Assembly (NCBI GenBank): GCA_944319945.1
Contig: CALUFN010000081.1
Coordinates: 50,299-114,298, forward strand
Origin: an uncultured Prevotella sp.
GTDB taxonomy: Bacteria; Bacteroidota; Bacteroidia; Bacteroidales; Bacteroidaceae
Length of the DNA stretch: 64,000 bases
Direction of reading: 5' to 3'
Shown piece by piece: positions 55,072 to 64,000 of this stretch; the first letter of the stretch is position 1; the number at the start of each line of letters is the position of its first letter. Made by a program: the position numbers and the translations under genes. The notes under the pieces are model-generated. The model was not told the DNA's origin. It saw only the letters and a list, made by a program, of their open reading frames with translations, and did no database searches.

Positions 55072-56760
55072 CTACATTCCGCAGAAGAACAATATGATGA
55101 TTTGCGCCGTAAAGATTCTGAGGAACATGCTTAGCGGGTAAACGGTTGAATAGCCTACGGCTGGAGCATCTTTCGAGCACACGGAATTGGCATACGCCAA
55201 TGCGGGGGGATCGGTGTATGTGCCGGCCACCATGCCCATTATCGTGAAATAGTTGAATTTATACTTTACGCGTGCGATGATACCGACGATGAAGATCGGT
55301 ATGATGGTTATCAGGAATCCTGTGTAGACGTATTTCAGCCCGTCGCCTTGTATTATCGTATCAAGGAAGCCTTCGCCGGCTTTTATCCCGACGCTTGCGA
55401 GGAACAGCACCAAGCCTATCTCGCGCAACATCATATTGGCACTCGTGGTTGTATATGTCACGAGGTGTACTTTATAACCGAAACGGCCGATGAGTATGGC
55501 AATGATAAGCGGTCCGCCGGCTATGCCGAGTTTTATCGGAACGGGTATTCCGGGGAATGCGACGGGTATGCTGCCGAAAATGATGCCGACGAAAATGCCG
55601 ACGAATATGGTTGCTATGTTCGGAGCGTCAAGGCGTTTCACAGAGTTGCCCATGACGCTCGCCACGCGGTTGACGGCTCCTTCAGGGCCCACGACCATTA
55701 TACGGTCGCCTATCTGGAGCGAAAGGTTAGAGCTCGCGAAGAGGTCCATGCCGTGACGTGTCACCCTCGTTACGTTAACGCCGAAGCCGCTTGAGAAATG
55801 CATCTGGCCGAGGGTCTTGCCGTTGATGGACGGGCGTGTCACCACGATCCTTTTGCTCACCATAGGCTCGTCTTGTTTTTTCCAGTCAACGTTCACTACA
55901 GGGCCGATAAAGGCGGTGATCGCCTCGGCATCGTTTTCAGCGCATACTATGAAGAGTCTGTCCCCTATGTGGAACACCGTGCTGCTTGTCGGTATCACCA
56001 CGTGTCCGTCGTGAAGCAGGCGTGAGCATACGAAGTCGCGGTTAAGAAAGTTGTGTACTTGGGATATAGTTTTGCCTTCAAGGTAAGAGTTTGTTACCTC
56101 GAGGTTGAGGAAGTGAGGCTTTACCGCTCCGTTGTCGCTTTCCTCCACGTTAAGCTGTTCTTCCTCTTTGTCCATGCTTATTCGGCAGATATATCGTATG
56201 GCTATGGTGGCACCGATTATGCCGAGCACACCTAGGGGGTAGGCGCAAGCGTAGCCTGAGGCAATTTGCGGTATTTCGCCGTTTTCGAACACCGAAGTCA
56301 GGGCCTCGTTGGCTGCTCCGAGTCCGGGCGTGTTGGTCACTGCACCGTAAAGCGTGCCTACCATCATCGGCAGGTTGATCGGGTTAGACGTGTCGAAGAA
56401 TATGTAATAGCATGCGAACATCACTAATATGTTAAGCAGGATGATGGTTGTTGATAATGCGTTAAGCGTTACGCCGCCGCGCTTAAAGCTCTCGAAGAAT
56501 CCTGGCCCCACCTGTAGGCCTATCATAAATACGAACAGGATAAGTCCGAACTCCTGCAGGAAAGATAGAACTGCCGGCGATGCCGTAAAGCCGATATGGC
56601 CAGCAGCTATGCCGGCAAACAACACGAACGTTACACCGAGGGAAATTCCTGCGATTTTTATCTTCCCTAAATAGACCCCGACGGCTATTACGCTTGCATA
56701 CAGCAAGACGATGTGCGCCACGGAGTCAGATGACGTAAATAAACTAATAAGCCAATCCAT
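55072..56760 (-). CDS. AspT/YidE-type transporter with RCK_C domains
   Basis: A 562-residue inner-membrane protein with two blocks of hydrophobic segments (about 10-170 and 385-560) around two soluble RCK_C/TrkA_C-type domains (about 200-370), the layout of the aspartate:alanine exchanger family. That family includes AspT and a succinate exporter of Corynebacterium; the substrate here is not known. I place the start at ATG 56760, because a TTG 27 bases upstream falls into the -7 element. The gene lies 45 bases before the OadG-like gene on the same strand, so a role in dicarboxylate or succinate traffic is possible. Confidence 0.83.
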   Translation of the reverse strand: MDWLISLFTSSDSVAHIVLLYASVIAVGVYLGKIKIAGISLGVTFVLFAGIAAGHIGFTASPAVLSFLQEFGLILFVFMIGLQVGPGFFESFKRGGVTLNALSTTIILLNILVMFACYYIFFDTSNPINLPMMVGTLYGAVTNTPGLGAANEALTSVFENGEIPQIASGYACAYPLGVLGIIGATIAIRYICRISMDKEEEQLNVEESDNGAVKPHFLNLEVTNSYLEGKTISQVHNFLNRDFVCSRLLHDGHVVIPTSSTVFHIGDRLFIVCAENDAEAITAFIGPVVNVDWKKQDEPMVSKRIVVTRPSINGKTLGQMHFSSGFGVNVTRVTRHGMDLFASSNLSLQIGDRIMVVGPEGAVNRVASVMGNSVKRLDAPNIATIFVGIFVGIIFGSIPVAFPGIPVPIKLGIAGGPLIIAILIGRFGYKVHLVTYTTTSANMMLREIGLVLFLASVGIKAGEGFLDTIIQGDGLKYVYTGFLITIIPIFIVGIIARVKYKFNYFTIMGMVAGTYTDPPALAYANSVCSKDAPAVGYSTVYPLSMFLRIFTAQIIILFFCGM

Positions 56761-56783
56761 AAGATTTAAGTTTTTATAATGCT

Positions 56784-56792
56784 GCAAAAGTA
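56784..56792 (-). promoter_or_regulatory. -7 element for the AspT-type transporter operon
   Basis: TACTTTTGC on the minus strand matches TAnnTTTGC, 23 bases before ATG 56760. No TTTG at the right -33 distance. Confidence 0.5.
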
Positions 56793-56893
56793 GCTAAAAT
56801 ATTACTCATTTTATAATTTTTGTGCAAATATTTTGATTCGCCTTCCGATGTTTTTGTATTTTTCACGCTTATGATTTAATTTCCGCTGTTTTT

Positions 56894-56927
56894 TTTGATA
56901 CTTGTCGAAAAAATACACTATCTTTGC
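56894..56927 (+). promoter_or_regulatory. Consensus promoter of mutA-mutB
   Basis: TTTG (56894-56897), 21 bases, TATCTTTGC (56919-56927), giving a leader of about 85 bases. I see no riboswitch in the leader. Confidence 0.75.
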
Positions 56928-57018
56928 CAATGATAACCGTATGCGTAGAAATGCATTAGGTTAAAAAGACGTTAATCTTAAAGAAATATAATTAGGTAAC
57001 TTATTATAATAGAAACGT

Positions 57019-58881
57019 ATGTCAAACATCAGAGAAAAACTCTTTAGTGAGTTTAAGGCGCCTACAACGCAGGATTGGCTTGACAAAATACAGGTCGACT
57101 TGAAAGGCGCAGATTTCAATAAGCGCTTAGTTTGGCGGACAAACGAAGGCTTCGACGTGCCTCCGTTCTACCGCATGGAAGACGTGCGGAAACTCAGTAC
57201 GCCAGATTCACTACCGGGCGAGTTCCCTTACGTGCGCGGTAACAAGAAACACGGAAACGACTGGCTTGTACGCCAGAACATAACGGCTGATGCTGCTGCG
57301 GCGGCCAACGCTAAGGCCCGTGACGTGCTTCAGCGCGGCGTTGACTCGTTAGGCTTCAGGATTCCAGGTGGCTGCGTCGACGCTGGATTCGTGGAGACTC
57401 TGCTTGACGGCATCGACTGTGAGTCCGTAGAGCTTAATTTCAATACGTGTAAGCGTCACGCCTTAGACCTTGCGTGCATCCTCACCGCATATTTTGAGCG
57501 TAAGGGGTATGATAAAACTAAAGTGAGCGGTTCTCTTGAATGGGATCCGATAGAGAAGATGGTGATGAAAGGACGCGACGTAAGCCAAATATTGGAGTTG
57601 GCTCCCCGTATGATTGAAGCGTTTAAGGATTATCCTAAATTCCGCTGCGTGTCGGTCAACGTCGTCTCACTGAACAACGCCGGTGCCTATATCGTGCAGG
57701 AGTTGGGGTACGCCATAGCATGGGGTAACGAATACATGAACCTGCTGACTGAAGCCGGTGTAGACGCAGCTTTGGCCGCAAGCAAGCTCACGTTTAACAT
57801 GGGCGTGTCTGAGAATTTCTTCATGGAGTTGGCTAAGTTCCGTGCTGCACGTTTGCTTTGGGCCGACGTGGTAAAGCAGTATGGGCCTGCTACCGACGAG
57901 GCTTGCATGATGTGTGTCAACGCCTTCACGTCGAGATATAACATGACGTTGTTTGATAGTTATGTTAACATGTTGAGGTCGCAGACCGAGACCATGAGCG
58001 CCGCCCTTGCAGGCGTACACTCTATAGTGGTTACCCCGTTTGATGCAGTTTACGAGGAACCCAACGATTTCTCGGAGCGCATTGCCCGCAACCAACAGCT
58101 GTTGCTCAAGGAAGAGAGCCACTTCGACAAGGTTGTGGATCCTGCTGCCGGCAGCTATTTCGTTGAAGAACTTACCACGTCGCTTGCCACTGAAGGCTGG
58201 AAGATATTCTTAGGCGTAGAGGAAAAGGGAGGATTTCTTGAGGCCGTGAAGGCCGGTGTCGTACAAGACGACGTGAACGCTACAAATGTTAAGCGGCACG
58301 AGGCTGCCGCCAAACGCAAGGAGTTCCTGCTTGGTACCAACCAGTTCCCCAATTTCACAGAGTTGTCCGACGGCAAACGTCCTATAACTTGCAAGTGCGG
58401 TTGCGAAGGCCGCAATGATAGCGAGGCTCCATATAAGCCTATCATTTCAACGCGTCTCGCAGCCGACTATGAAGACCTGCGCATTAAGGTGGAAGAGAGC
58501 GGTAAGACCCCTGTGGCTTTTATGCTTACAATTGGCAATCTTGCCATGCGCCAGGCCCGCGCCCAGTTCAGCTGCAACTTCTTGGCATGTGCCGGTTATC
58601 AGGTGGTAGACAATCTCGGTTTCGATACTGTGGAAGAAGGTGTTGACGCAGCATTGGCCGCCGGAGCAGACATCGTTGTGCTTTGCTCGAGTGATGATGA
58701 GTACGCCCAATATGCCGTGCCCGCGTATAAGTATCTTGACGGCCGTGCCATGTTCGTTGTGGCTGGAGCCCCTGCGTGCGCAGACGAGTTGAAGGCTGCC
58801 GGCATAGAGAATTTCATACACGTGCGCTGCAACGTGCTTGAGACATTGAAGGAGTATAACAATAAATTGGGAATAAAATGA
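57019..58881 (+). CDS. mutA: Methylmalonyl-CoA mutase, small subunit
   Basis: A 620-residue protein, the non-catalytic beta subunit of the heterodimeric mutase. It has the TIM-barrel-type domain (residues about 40-450; for example [26 protein letters not shown]) and a flavodoxin-like C-terminal domain that lacks the DxHxxG cobalamin-binding motif, as expected for the small subunit. Its stop overlaps the mutB start by four bases. With MutB it interconverts succinyl-CoA and (R)-methylmalonyl-CoA. Confidence 0.95.
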   Translation: MSNIREKLFSEFKAPTTQDWLDKIQVDLKGADFNKRLVWRTNEGFDVPPFYRMEDVRKLSTPDSLPGEFPYVRGNKKHGNDWLVRQNITADAAAAANAKARDVLQRGVDSLGFRIPGGCVDAGFVETLLDGIDCESVELNFNTCKRHALDLACILTAYFERKGYDKTKVSGSLEWDPIEKMVMKGRDVSQILELAPRMIEAFKDYPKFRCVSVNVVSLNNAGAYIVQELGYAIAWGNEYMNLLTEAGVDAALAASKLTFNMGVSENFFMELAKFRAARLLWADVVKQYGPATDEACMMCVNAFTSRYNMTLFDSYVNMLRSQTETMSAALAGVHSIVVTPFDAVYEEPNDFSERIARNQQLLLKEESHFDKVVDPAAGSYFVEELTTSLATEGWKIFLGVEEKGGFLEAVKAGVVQDDVNATNVKRHEAAAKRKEFLLGTNQFPNFTELSDGKRPITCKCGCEGRNDSEAPYKPIISTRLAADYEDLRIKVEESGKTPVAFMLTIGNLAMRQARAQFSCNFLACAGYQVVDNLGFDTVEEGVDAALAAGADIVVLCSSDDEYAQYAVPAYKYLDGRAMFVVAGAPACADELKAAGIENFIHVRCNVLETLKEYNNKLGIK

Positions 58882-61025
58882 GAAAGAATTTCAATGACGT
58901 CGACATATTTTCAGGCATAAAGGCTGCCGACGGGGCCGCATGGCAGAGCGACAACAAGATAGCCCCGGACTGGAAGACACCTGAACACATAATGGTGAAG
59001 CCCGCCTATACGAAAGAAGACCTCGAAGGCATGGAGCATCTTGACTATACAGCTGGTTTGCCTCCTTTCCTGCGTGGTCCGTACAGCATGATGTATCCGT
59101 TCCGTCCGTGGACCATACGCCAGTACGCCGGATTCTCTACGGCCGAAGAGAGCAACGCTTTCTACCGCCGCAACCTTGCCAGCGGACAGAAGGGTCTTTC
59201 GGTAGCGTTTGACTTGCCCACCCACCGAGGCTACGACCCTGACAATGAACGTGTTGTAGGTGACGTGGGTAAGGCCGGCGTGTCAATATGCTCTGTAGAG
59301 AACATGAAAGTTCTCTTCAACGGCATACCCCTTAATAAGATGTCTGTATCCATGACGATGAACGGTGCTGTGCTGCCAATCATGGCGTTCTACATAGTAG
59401 CAGGCTTGGAGCAGGGCGCAAAACTTGAAGAGATGGCCGGTACCATACAGAACGACATTCTCAAGGAGTTCATGGTGCGCAATACTTACATCTATCCGCC
59501 GGCATTCTCGATGAGGATAATAAGCGACATCTTCGCCTATACCTCGAAGCACATGCCTAAGTTTAACTCCATTTCGATTTCCGGCTATCACATGCAGGAA
59601 GCTGGTGCTACGGCTGATATTGAGTTGGCTTACACTATTGCCGACGGCCTTGAGTATGTGCGTGCAGGTGTCAACGCAGGTATTGACATTGATGCTTTTG
59701 CGCCGCGGTTGTCGTTCTTCTGGGGTATATCCATGAATCACTTCATGGAAGTGGCCAAGATGCGTGCAGCCCGTATGCTGTGGGCGAAGGTGATCAGGCA
59801 GTTCAACCCGAAAAATCCCAAGTCGCTCATGTTGCGTACTCACTCGCAGACATCAGGCTGGTCGCTCACCGAGCAAGATCCGTTTAACAACGTTGGCCGA
59901 ACCTGTATTGAAGCAATGACCGCAGCTTTAGGCCACACTCAGAGCCTTCACACCAACGCACTCGACGAGGCCATAGCCCTGCCTACCGATTTCTCTGCGC
60001 GCATAGCCCGAAACACTCAGATCTACATACAAAATGAAACCAAGATCTGCAAGCATATAGACCCGTGGGCCGGATCTTATTATGTAGAGAGTCTGACCAA
60101 TGAGTTGGCACATAAGGCATGGGAGCACATACAAGAGATAGAGAAACTGGGCGGTATGGCAAAAGCTATAGAGACCGGCGTACCTAAGATGAGGATTGAA
60201 GAGGCTGCCGCACGCACCCAAGCCCGCATAGATAGTGGCACGCAGACCATCGTTGGTACCAACAAGTATCGTCTTGACCACGAAGACCCGATAGACATAC
60301 TCGAGGTTGACAACTCTGCCGTGCGCAAGGAGCAAGAAGAGGCACTCGCGCAGCTTCGTGCTACGCGCGATAACGCAAAGGCTCAGTCGACGCTTGACGC
60401 TCTTACCGAATGTGTGCGTACTGGCGAGGGTAACTTGCTCGAGTTGGCAGTAGAGTGCGCTAAAGCTCGCTGTACGCTCGGAGAGATAAGTGATGCCTGC
60501 GAGAAGGTCGTAGGCCGTTATAAGGCAGTAATCAGAACGATATCAGGAGTGTATTCATCAGAAAGTAAAAACGATGCAGACTACGCCGAGGCATGTCGCC
60601 TGACAGAGGAGTTTGCAAAGAAAGAAGGCCGCCGCCCGCGTATCTTCATTGCTAAGATGGGGCAAGACGGCCACGACCGTGGGGCGAAAGTGGTAGCTAC
60701 GGGCTATGCCGATTGCGGATTCGACGTAGATATGGGGCCGCTTTTCCAAACGCCCGCCGAGGCTGCCCGTGAGGCTGTAGAAAACGACGTGCACATCGTA
60801 GGTGCCAGCTCGCTGGCCGCTGGTCATAAGACGCTCATACCACAGCTGATAGCTGAGTTGAAGCGTTTGGGCCGTGAAGACATCATGGTGATAGCTGGAG
60901 GAGTAATCCCCCCGCAAGACTATGATTATCTCTATAAGGCTGGTGTTGCTGCAATTTTCGGTCCTGGCACATCCGTTGCTAAGGCTGCTTGTGATATGAT
61001 GAAAATTCTTATGGAAAATGAATAA
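58878..61025 (+). CDS. mutB: Methylmalonyl-CoA mutase, large subunit
   Basis: A 715-residue catalytic subunit that needs adenosylcobalamin. The substrate-binding barrel begins with [21 protein letters not shown] near residue 74 and includes [14 protein letters not shown] and [23 protein letters not shown]; the C-terminal B12-binding domain carries [11 protein letters not shown] near residue 595 with the cobalt-ligand His and later [13 protein letters not shown]. It makes the intermediate for propionate formation, which links to the B12 uptake operon at 27166-32728. A 32-bp palindrome follows the stop. Confidence 0.97.
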   Translation: MRKNFNDVDIFSGIKAADGAAWQSDNKIAPDWKTPEHIMVKPAYTKEDLEGMEHLDYTAGLPPFLRGPYSMMYPFRPWTIRQYAGFSTAEESNAFYRRNLASGQKGLSVAFDLPTHRGYDPDNERVVGDVGKAGVSICSVENMKVLFNGIPLNKMSVSMTMNGAVLPIMAFYIVAGLEQGAKLEEMAGTIQNDILKEFMVRNTYIYPPAFSMRIISDIFAYTSKHMPKFNSISISGYHMQEAGATADIELAYTIADGLEYVRAGVNAGIDIDAFAPRLSFFWGISMNHFMEVAKMRAARMLWAKVIRQFNPKNPKSLMLRTHSQTSGWSLTEQDPFNNVGRTCIEAMTAALGHTQSLHTNALDEAIALPTDFSARIARNTQIYIQNETKICKHIDPWAGSYYVESLTNELAHKAWEHIQEIEKLGGMAKAIETGVPKMRIEEAAARTQARIDSGTQTIVGTNKYRLDHEDPIDILEVDNSAVRKEQEEALAQLRATRDNAKAQSTLDALTECVRTGEGNLLELAVECAKARCTLGEISDACEKVVGRYKAVIRTISGVYSSESKNDADYAEACRLTEEFAKKEGRRPRIFIAKMGQDGHDRGAKVVATGYADCGFDVDMGPLFQTPAEAAREAVENDVHIVGASSLAAGHKTLIPQLIAELKRLGREDIMVIAGGVIPPQDYDYLYKAGVAAIFGPGTSVAKAACDMMKILMENE

Positions 61026-61035
61026 GTTTGTCTTT

Positions 61036-61067
61036 AATGAAATAGCCGAACGTTCGGCTATTTCATT
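61036..61067 (+). terminator. Perfect 32-bp palindrome after mutB
   Basis: All 32 bases form a perfect palindrome with GCCGAACGTTCGGC at the centre and AT-rich ends. It starts 11 bases after the mutB stop and lies before the ATG of the next gene; probably the mutAB terminator. Confidence 0.75.
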
Positions 61068-61086
61068 AATCTTTAACAGGTCTTAC

Positions 61087-62457
61087 ATGAAAGCACAATT
61101 CATATGTTATTTGGTTATGCTGTTCTTTATAGCAGCGTTCTCATCATGTGAAACGTATGAAGAGAGTAGTAATTTGGATAATAACGGAAACAGTACGTTG
61201 ACGATCCTTACAAGATCAGGTAACGATGGCGGTGGAGCGGACGAAATTGCCAAAGTAAGTTATCCTATCAATGTTTACGTCTTTAATGAAGATGACGAAT
61301 GTGTTGCCGTATCGAATGTTGCTACGGAAGAGGAGACACTTTCTTTCAAATTGGAAGAAGGGGCTTATGATATATATGCAATAGCCGGAGCAGATGATGA
61401 AACGTATAATCTGCCTACAAAGGAAAATGCAATAAAGGATACTATCATATCTTTAAAAGACGGACAAGAGCACAACGACTTGATGACGGCTAATGAAAAA
61501 ATAACAATGGCCCGTGATGAGGATTGTACGCTTACCTTGATGTTAAAGAGAAAAGTCATGCTTCTTGAATCCGTGAGAATTTCCGACGTTCCTTTAGACG
61601 TAACAACGGTAATGGTAACCATCAGTCCTTTGTATGAGAATATAATGCTAAACGGCGAGTATTCAGGAAATAAAGGCTCATATACCGTTGATCTTGCAAA
61701 GGAAGAAGACGGTACTACATGGTCTGCTGAGTGCAATAAGTTTCTGCTTGAGGCTGCAGGTCCTGTATCAATAAAGGTCTCATTAGTTAACAATCAGATT
61801 AATAGTTTTACATATACCAGTGATGAAAATCTAAAAGCTAACCATAAGGTAAGTATTGAAGGTACATATGTTGAACCTGAGATGCTTTTGAAAGGTGAAA
61901 TAACAGGTGACGTGTGGGAAGAACCGAAAGATATTTCATTTGAATTTGGTGGTGGAAGTAACAATAATGACGATAAAGGCGAAGATGAAATTGGCGATGA
62001 CGATATAATCGATAGTGATATACCTCAGGTCGGCGACATATATAAGGAAGATTGTATTGTCTTAAAACGTGAGTTTCAGGGAAATAATGTTATTTTGACG
62101 TTAATGACAACAAGATTTAAAGATAGATTGGAGTTTGAAGAAAACAACCAACAGTCAATAAGGTCTGCTGTAAATGCGGGGATTGCCGAATTGTCGGTTG
62201 ACGGTATAAATAGTTGGAGATTGCCGACATTAGAGGAATTACAGTACGTTAATACGAATAAGGATTTTATAGATCGGAAACTGTTGGAAAATAGCAAGCC
62301 AGTTTTTGTTACAGGTCAATATGCATATTATTTTAATAATGATGCAGGAGAAATACAAGCATATTTTCCAGGATCAGGAAATATCTCAAGTCCTAAATCA
62401 GGCAGTGGCACGTATAATTTACGTGCGTTTACAACCATAACCTTATCGTTGAATTAA
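61087..62457 (+). CDS. Fimbrillin-like lipoprotein (FimB/Mfa2-type layout), copy 1
   Basis: A 456-residue lipoprotein with lipobox Cys at residue 21 (AAFSSC). The N-terminal half looks like the beta-sandwich of Bacteroidales fimbrial proteins (SYPINVYVFNEDDECVA, LEEGAYDIYAIAGADD, TLMLKRKVMLLESVRIS), followed by an acidic, Asn/Asp-rich linker and a C-terminal domain with WRLPTLEELQYV, as in DUF1566-like modules. I start at ATG 61087 because the frame's earlier ATG (61018) lies within mutB and before the terminator; the length then equals copy 2 exactly. AT-rich compared with mutB. Adhesin or pilus role is inferred. Confidence 0.72.
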   Translation: MKAQFICYLVMLFFIAAFSSCETYEESSNLDNNGNSTLTILTRSGNDGGGADEIAKVSYPINVYVFNEDDECVAVSNVATEEETLSFKLEEGAYDIYAIAGADDETYNLPTKENAIKDTIISLKDGQEHNDLMTANEKITMARDEDCTLTLMLKRKVMLLESVRISDVPLDVTTVMVTISPLYENIMLNGEYSGNKGSYTVDLAKEEDGTTWSAECNKFLLEAAGPVSIKVSLVNNQINSFTYTSDENLKANHKVSIEGTYVEPEMLLKGEITGDVWEEPKDISFEFGGGSNNNDDKGEDEIGDDDIIDSDIPQVGDIYKEDCIVLKREFQGNNVILTLMTTRFKDRLEFEENNQQSIRSAVNAGIAELSVDGINSWRLPTLEELQYVNTNKDFIDRKLLENSKPVFVTGQYAYYFNNDAGEIQAYFPGSGNISSPKSGSGTYNLRAFTTITLSLN

Positions 62458-62472
62458 ATAAAAAAGAATACG

Positions 62473-63843
62473 ATGAACAAATTTTTTAAATTCTTCATTT
62501 TAGCGTCTGTGACGCTATCGGTATTTTCATGTGCAAAGTATGTTGATGTAGAAACACCTGAAGAAGCTCAAGAGCAAAACAGTAAATTGACAATCAAGAC
62601 GCGTGCAACCGATGATGCCGGAGAATTGACTGATGACAAATCTGAAGTTAGTTATCCCGTTAATGTGTATGTGTTTGATGATAAGGAAGAGTGTGTCGCA
62701 CTAATGAGCATTGCTTCTGAGCAGGAAGTCTTATCAACAGAACTTAAAGCAGGTAAATACGACGTTTATGCAATAGCTGGTGCAGACGAAAACTCTTATG
62801 AGCTTCCGACATTGGAAAACGCAACGAAAGAAAGCGTGATAACACTGAAAGAGGGGCAGGAGCATAAAGACCTGATGGTGGCTAACGACAGTGCCGACAT
62901 TGCAGCGGGAGAAGATTGTAATATTACATTGTCGTTAACCCGTAAGGTGTTTCTTCTTGAAAGTATAAAAATTAGTAATGTCCCCGACGATATTACTGAT
63001 GTAAATGTTACGATAAGTCCCTTATATGAAAACTTATTGTTAAACGGAGATTATTCCGGCGACAACGGCAAAAAAACGATTAGTCTTACAAAAAGTGAAG
63101 ATGGCGTTTGGAGTGATGAATGCAACACGTATTTATTGGAGGCGGCAGGAAATGCTACGATAAAAATATCGTTTGGCAACGAATCTTCTGAAGTTAAGAC
63201 TTACAGTAATGAATACGTAGACGTATTGAAGGCTAACCGTAAGATTAATATTGAGGGCTCATACGATAAAGCTTCATTTACGGCGACGATTAAAGGAACA
63301 TCATGGGAAGAGTATCCTGACGTTACATTTGATTTTAATGAAAGCGGCACCACAGGTATTGAACCTCCGGTTGAGCCTACGCCGGGTAATGTTCCTGAAG
63401 TAGGTTCAATATATGATGATAATAGTATTGTAATCAGATATGAAAACGAGGGAAACAATACTGTTGTTACACTTATGTCTACGGAATACAAGGCTAATTT
63501 AGAATTTGAGAAAGATAATCAAGAAGAAGCAAAGATTGCAATTAATGCTGCTATAGCAGAGTTTCCATCAATTGAAGGTGCATCTGCATGGAGACTTCCT
63601 ACCTTAGAAGAATTGAAGTATGTAAGCGAGTCACTTGAAGTATTTAATAGTTCATTAAAGAAAAACGGTAAAAGTGAATTTGTTATAGAAGACGCGACCA
63701 ATAATTATGTATATTATTATTCAGACGGGAATGATATTGACGTATACTGTCCTAATTTACCAGATGATGATGACTATTCTTTATCAGGTGGCGCTTATAA
63801 GATATTCCGTGCCTTTACAACTATGACAATAAATAATAATTAA
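62473..63843 (+). CDS. Fimbrillin-like lipoprotein, copy 2
   Basis: A 456-residue tandem paralogue of the preceding gene, 15 bases downstream. Lipobox Cys is residue 20 (LSVFSC). The same blocks recur: SYPVNVYVFDDKEECVA, LKAGKYDVYAIAGADE, GQEHKDLMVAND, ITLSLTRKVFLLESIKIS, VTISPLYENLLLNGDYSG, WRLPTLEELKYV and the ending RAFTTMTINNN. The linker before the C-terminal domain is Pro-rich (EPPVEPTPG) and not Asp-rich. The stop codon touches the probable end of an insertion sequence. Confidence 0.72.
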   Translation: MNKFFKFFILASVTLSVFSCAKYVDVETPEEAQEQNSKLTIKTRATDDAGELTDDKSEVSYPVNVYVFDDKEECVALMSIASEQEVLSTELKAGKYDVYAIAGADENSYELPTLENATKESVITLKEGQEHKDLMVANDSADIAAGEDCNITLSLTRKVFLLESIKISNVPDDITDVNVTISPLYENLLLNGDYSGDNGKKTISLTKSEDGVWSDECNTYLLEAAGNATIKISFGNESSEVKTYSNEYVDVLKANRKINIEGSYDKASFTATIKGTSWEEYPDVTFDFNESGTTGIEPPVEPTPGNVPEVGSIYDDNSIVIRYENEGNNTVVTLMSTEYKANLEFEKDNQEEAKIAINAAIAEFPSIEGASAWRLPTLEELKYVSESLEVFNSSLKKNGKSEFVIEDATNNYVYYYSDGNDIDVYCPNLPDDDDYSLSGGAYKIFRAFTTMTINNN

Positions 63844-64000
63844 ACGTGAGTTCGGTATAATAATCTTATGCAATAATCCTGCTTTTATCAATGATGTCAA
63901 TATTGAGTGACGGTTTCTTAGGAAGCAGGTTGTATGCGATAAGCCCTGCAATCAGGTTGGAAGCAAAACCGTCAATGCTGCGGTGCCTGGTATGCTCAAT
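63844..64000 (-). mobile_element. Right-edge fragment of an IS982-like insertion sequence
   Basis: The last 157 bases hold the 3' end of a transposase gene (63866-64000) and a 22-base segment ACGTGAGTTCGGTATAATAATC (63844-63865 region) that would contain the terminal inverted repeat. The other end lies outside the window, so neither repeats nor target duplication can be checked. Confidence 0.6.
63866..64000 (-). CDS. IS982-family transposase, C-terminal fragment
   Basis: 44 codons and a stop on the minus strand; the rest lies beyond the window. The protein end reads IEHTRHRSIDGFASNLIAGL, followed by IAYNLLPKKPSLNIDII. The block EHxRHRSxxxFxxNLxAGLIAY...KKPSL is what I know from the end of IS982-family DDE transposases. 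The catalytic residues lie outside the window except for the conserved C-terminal part. Whether the element is intact cannot be seen. Confidence 0.7.
   Translation of the reverse strand: MEHTRHRSIDGFASNLIAGLIAYNLLPKKPSLNIDIIDKSRIIA

Noticed and set aside
57019-58881. MutA as a damaged mutase because it lacks the DxHxxG motif
   Set aside because: The small subunit of heterodimeric methylmalonyl-CoA mutases normally lacks cobalamin binding.

Overview
The window looks like chromosomal DNA of a gut-type member of the order Bacteroidales (Bacteroides/Prevotella/Muribaculaceae relatives; I cannot place it to family). The grounds are the Bacteroidetes promoter motif (TTTG, about 20 bases, TAnnTTTG) found repeatedly, the Bacteroides-style arabinose locus with a Nudix-type AraR, a BtuB-BtuG cobalamin locus, a succinate-to-propionate module (methylmalonyl-CoA mutase plus sodium-pump decarboxylase subunits), many lipoproteins with short lipoboxes, and lineage-typical proteins (long NusB, DUF5606, short SerA, OadG with a lamin-tail-like ectodomain). 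The left edge cuts an isomerase-like gene and the right edge cuts an IS982-type transposase.

Layout. 1-4550 (+): partial fucose-isomerase-like gene, a POT peptide transporter, a GH28 pectinase. 4784-15084 (-): araB, araA, araD, araR, an SSS sugar symporter and a lipoprotein mutarotase, behind a candidate AraR operator, then a separate galM-galK pair. 15188-20107 (-): folC, dnaJ, grpE and an ABC-F ATPase. 20342-26955: a small exported protein (-), then DEAD-box helicase, serC, serA, DUF1015 and a YigZ-family protein (+), followed by tRNA-Ser(CGA). 27166-32728 (-): cobalamin riboswitch-btuB-btuG-btuF-btuC. 33174-35410 (-): rplY, pth, an S4 protein, purN. 35624-41557 (+): nusB-yajC-ybbR-coaE-DUF5606-nth, DUF2461, ald. 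41662-45621 (-): valS and a clostripain-family lipoprotein. 45721-51422 (+): mazG, a lipoprotein, rnz, then a five-gene envelope group (mini CTD-like protein, L,D-transpeptidase, ECF sigma factor, anti-sigma-like protein, helical periplasmic protein). 51574-56760 (-): LuxR-type regulator, oadB, BCCP, OadG-like protein, AspT/YidE-type transporter. 57019-61025 (+): mutA-mutB. 61087-63843 (+): two tandem fimbrillin-like lipoproteins of equal length, then the IS fragment.

How the parts work together. The left part is plant-cell-wall sugar catabolism: pectin cleavage, arabinose and galactose uptake, mutarotation and phosphorylation. The B12 uptake locus supplies the cofactor of the methylmalonyl-CoA mutase encoded at the right; with the divergent OadB/BCCP/OadG subunits this makes most of the succinate-to-propionate pathway, but the carboxyltransferase subunit and the epimerase are not in the window, nor is the BtuD ATPase.

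The least explained signals are (i) arrays of 22-bp-spaced imperfect palindromes of the form AAAGGnnnnCTTTT in at least three, probably four, intergenic regions; (ii) a 31-bp inverted repeat in front of the GH28 gene with a third, degenerate copy forming that gene's first codons; (iii) the CTD-only mini-protein heading a transpeptidase/sigma-factor operon; and (iv) proteins with conserved folds but lost catalytic residues (AraR Nudix box, second ABC-F ATP site, receiver-like domain of the LuxR protein).
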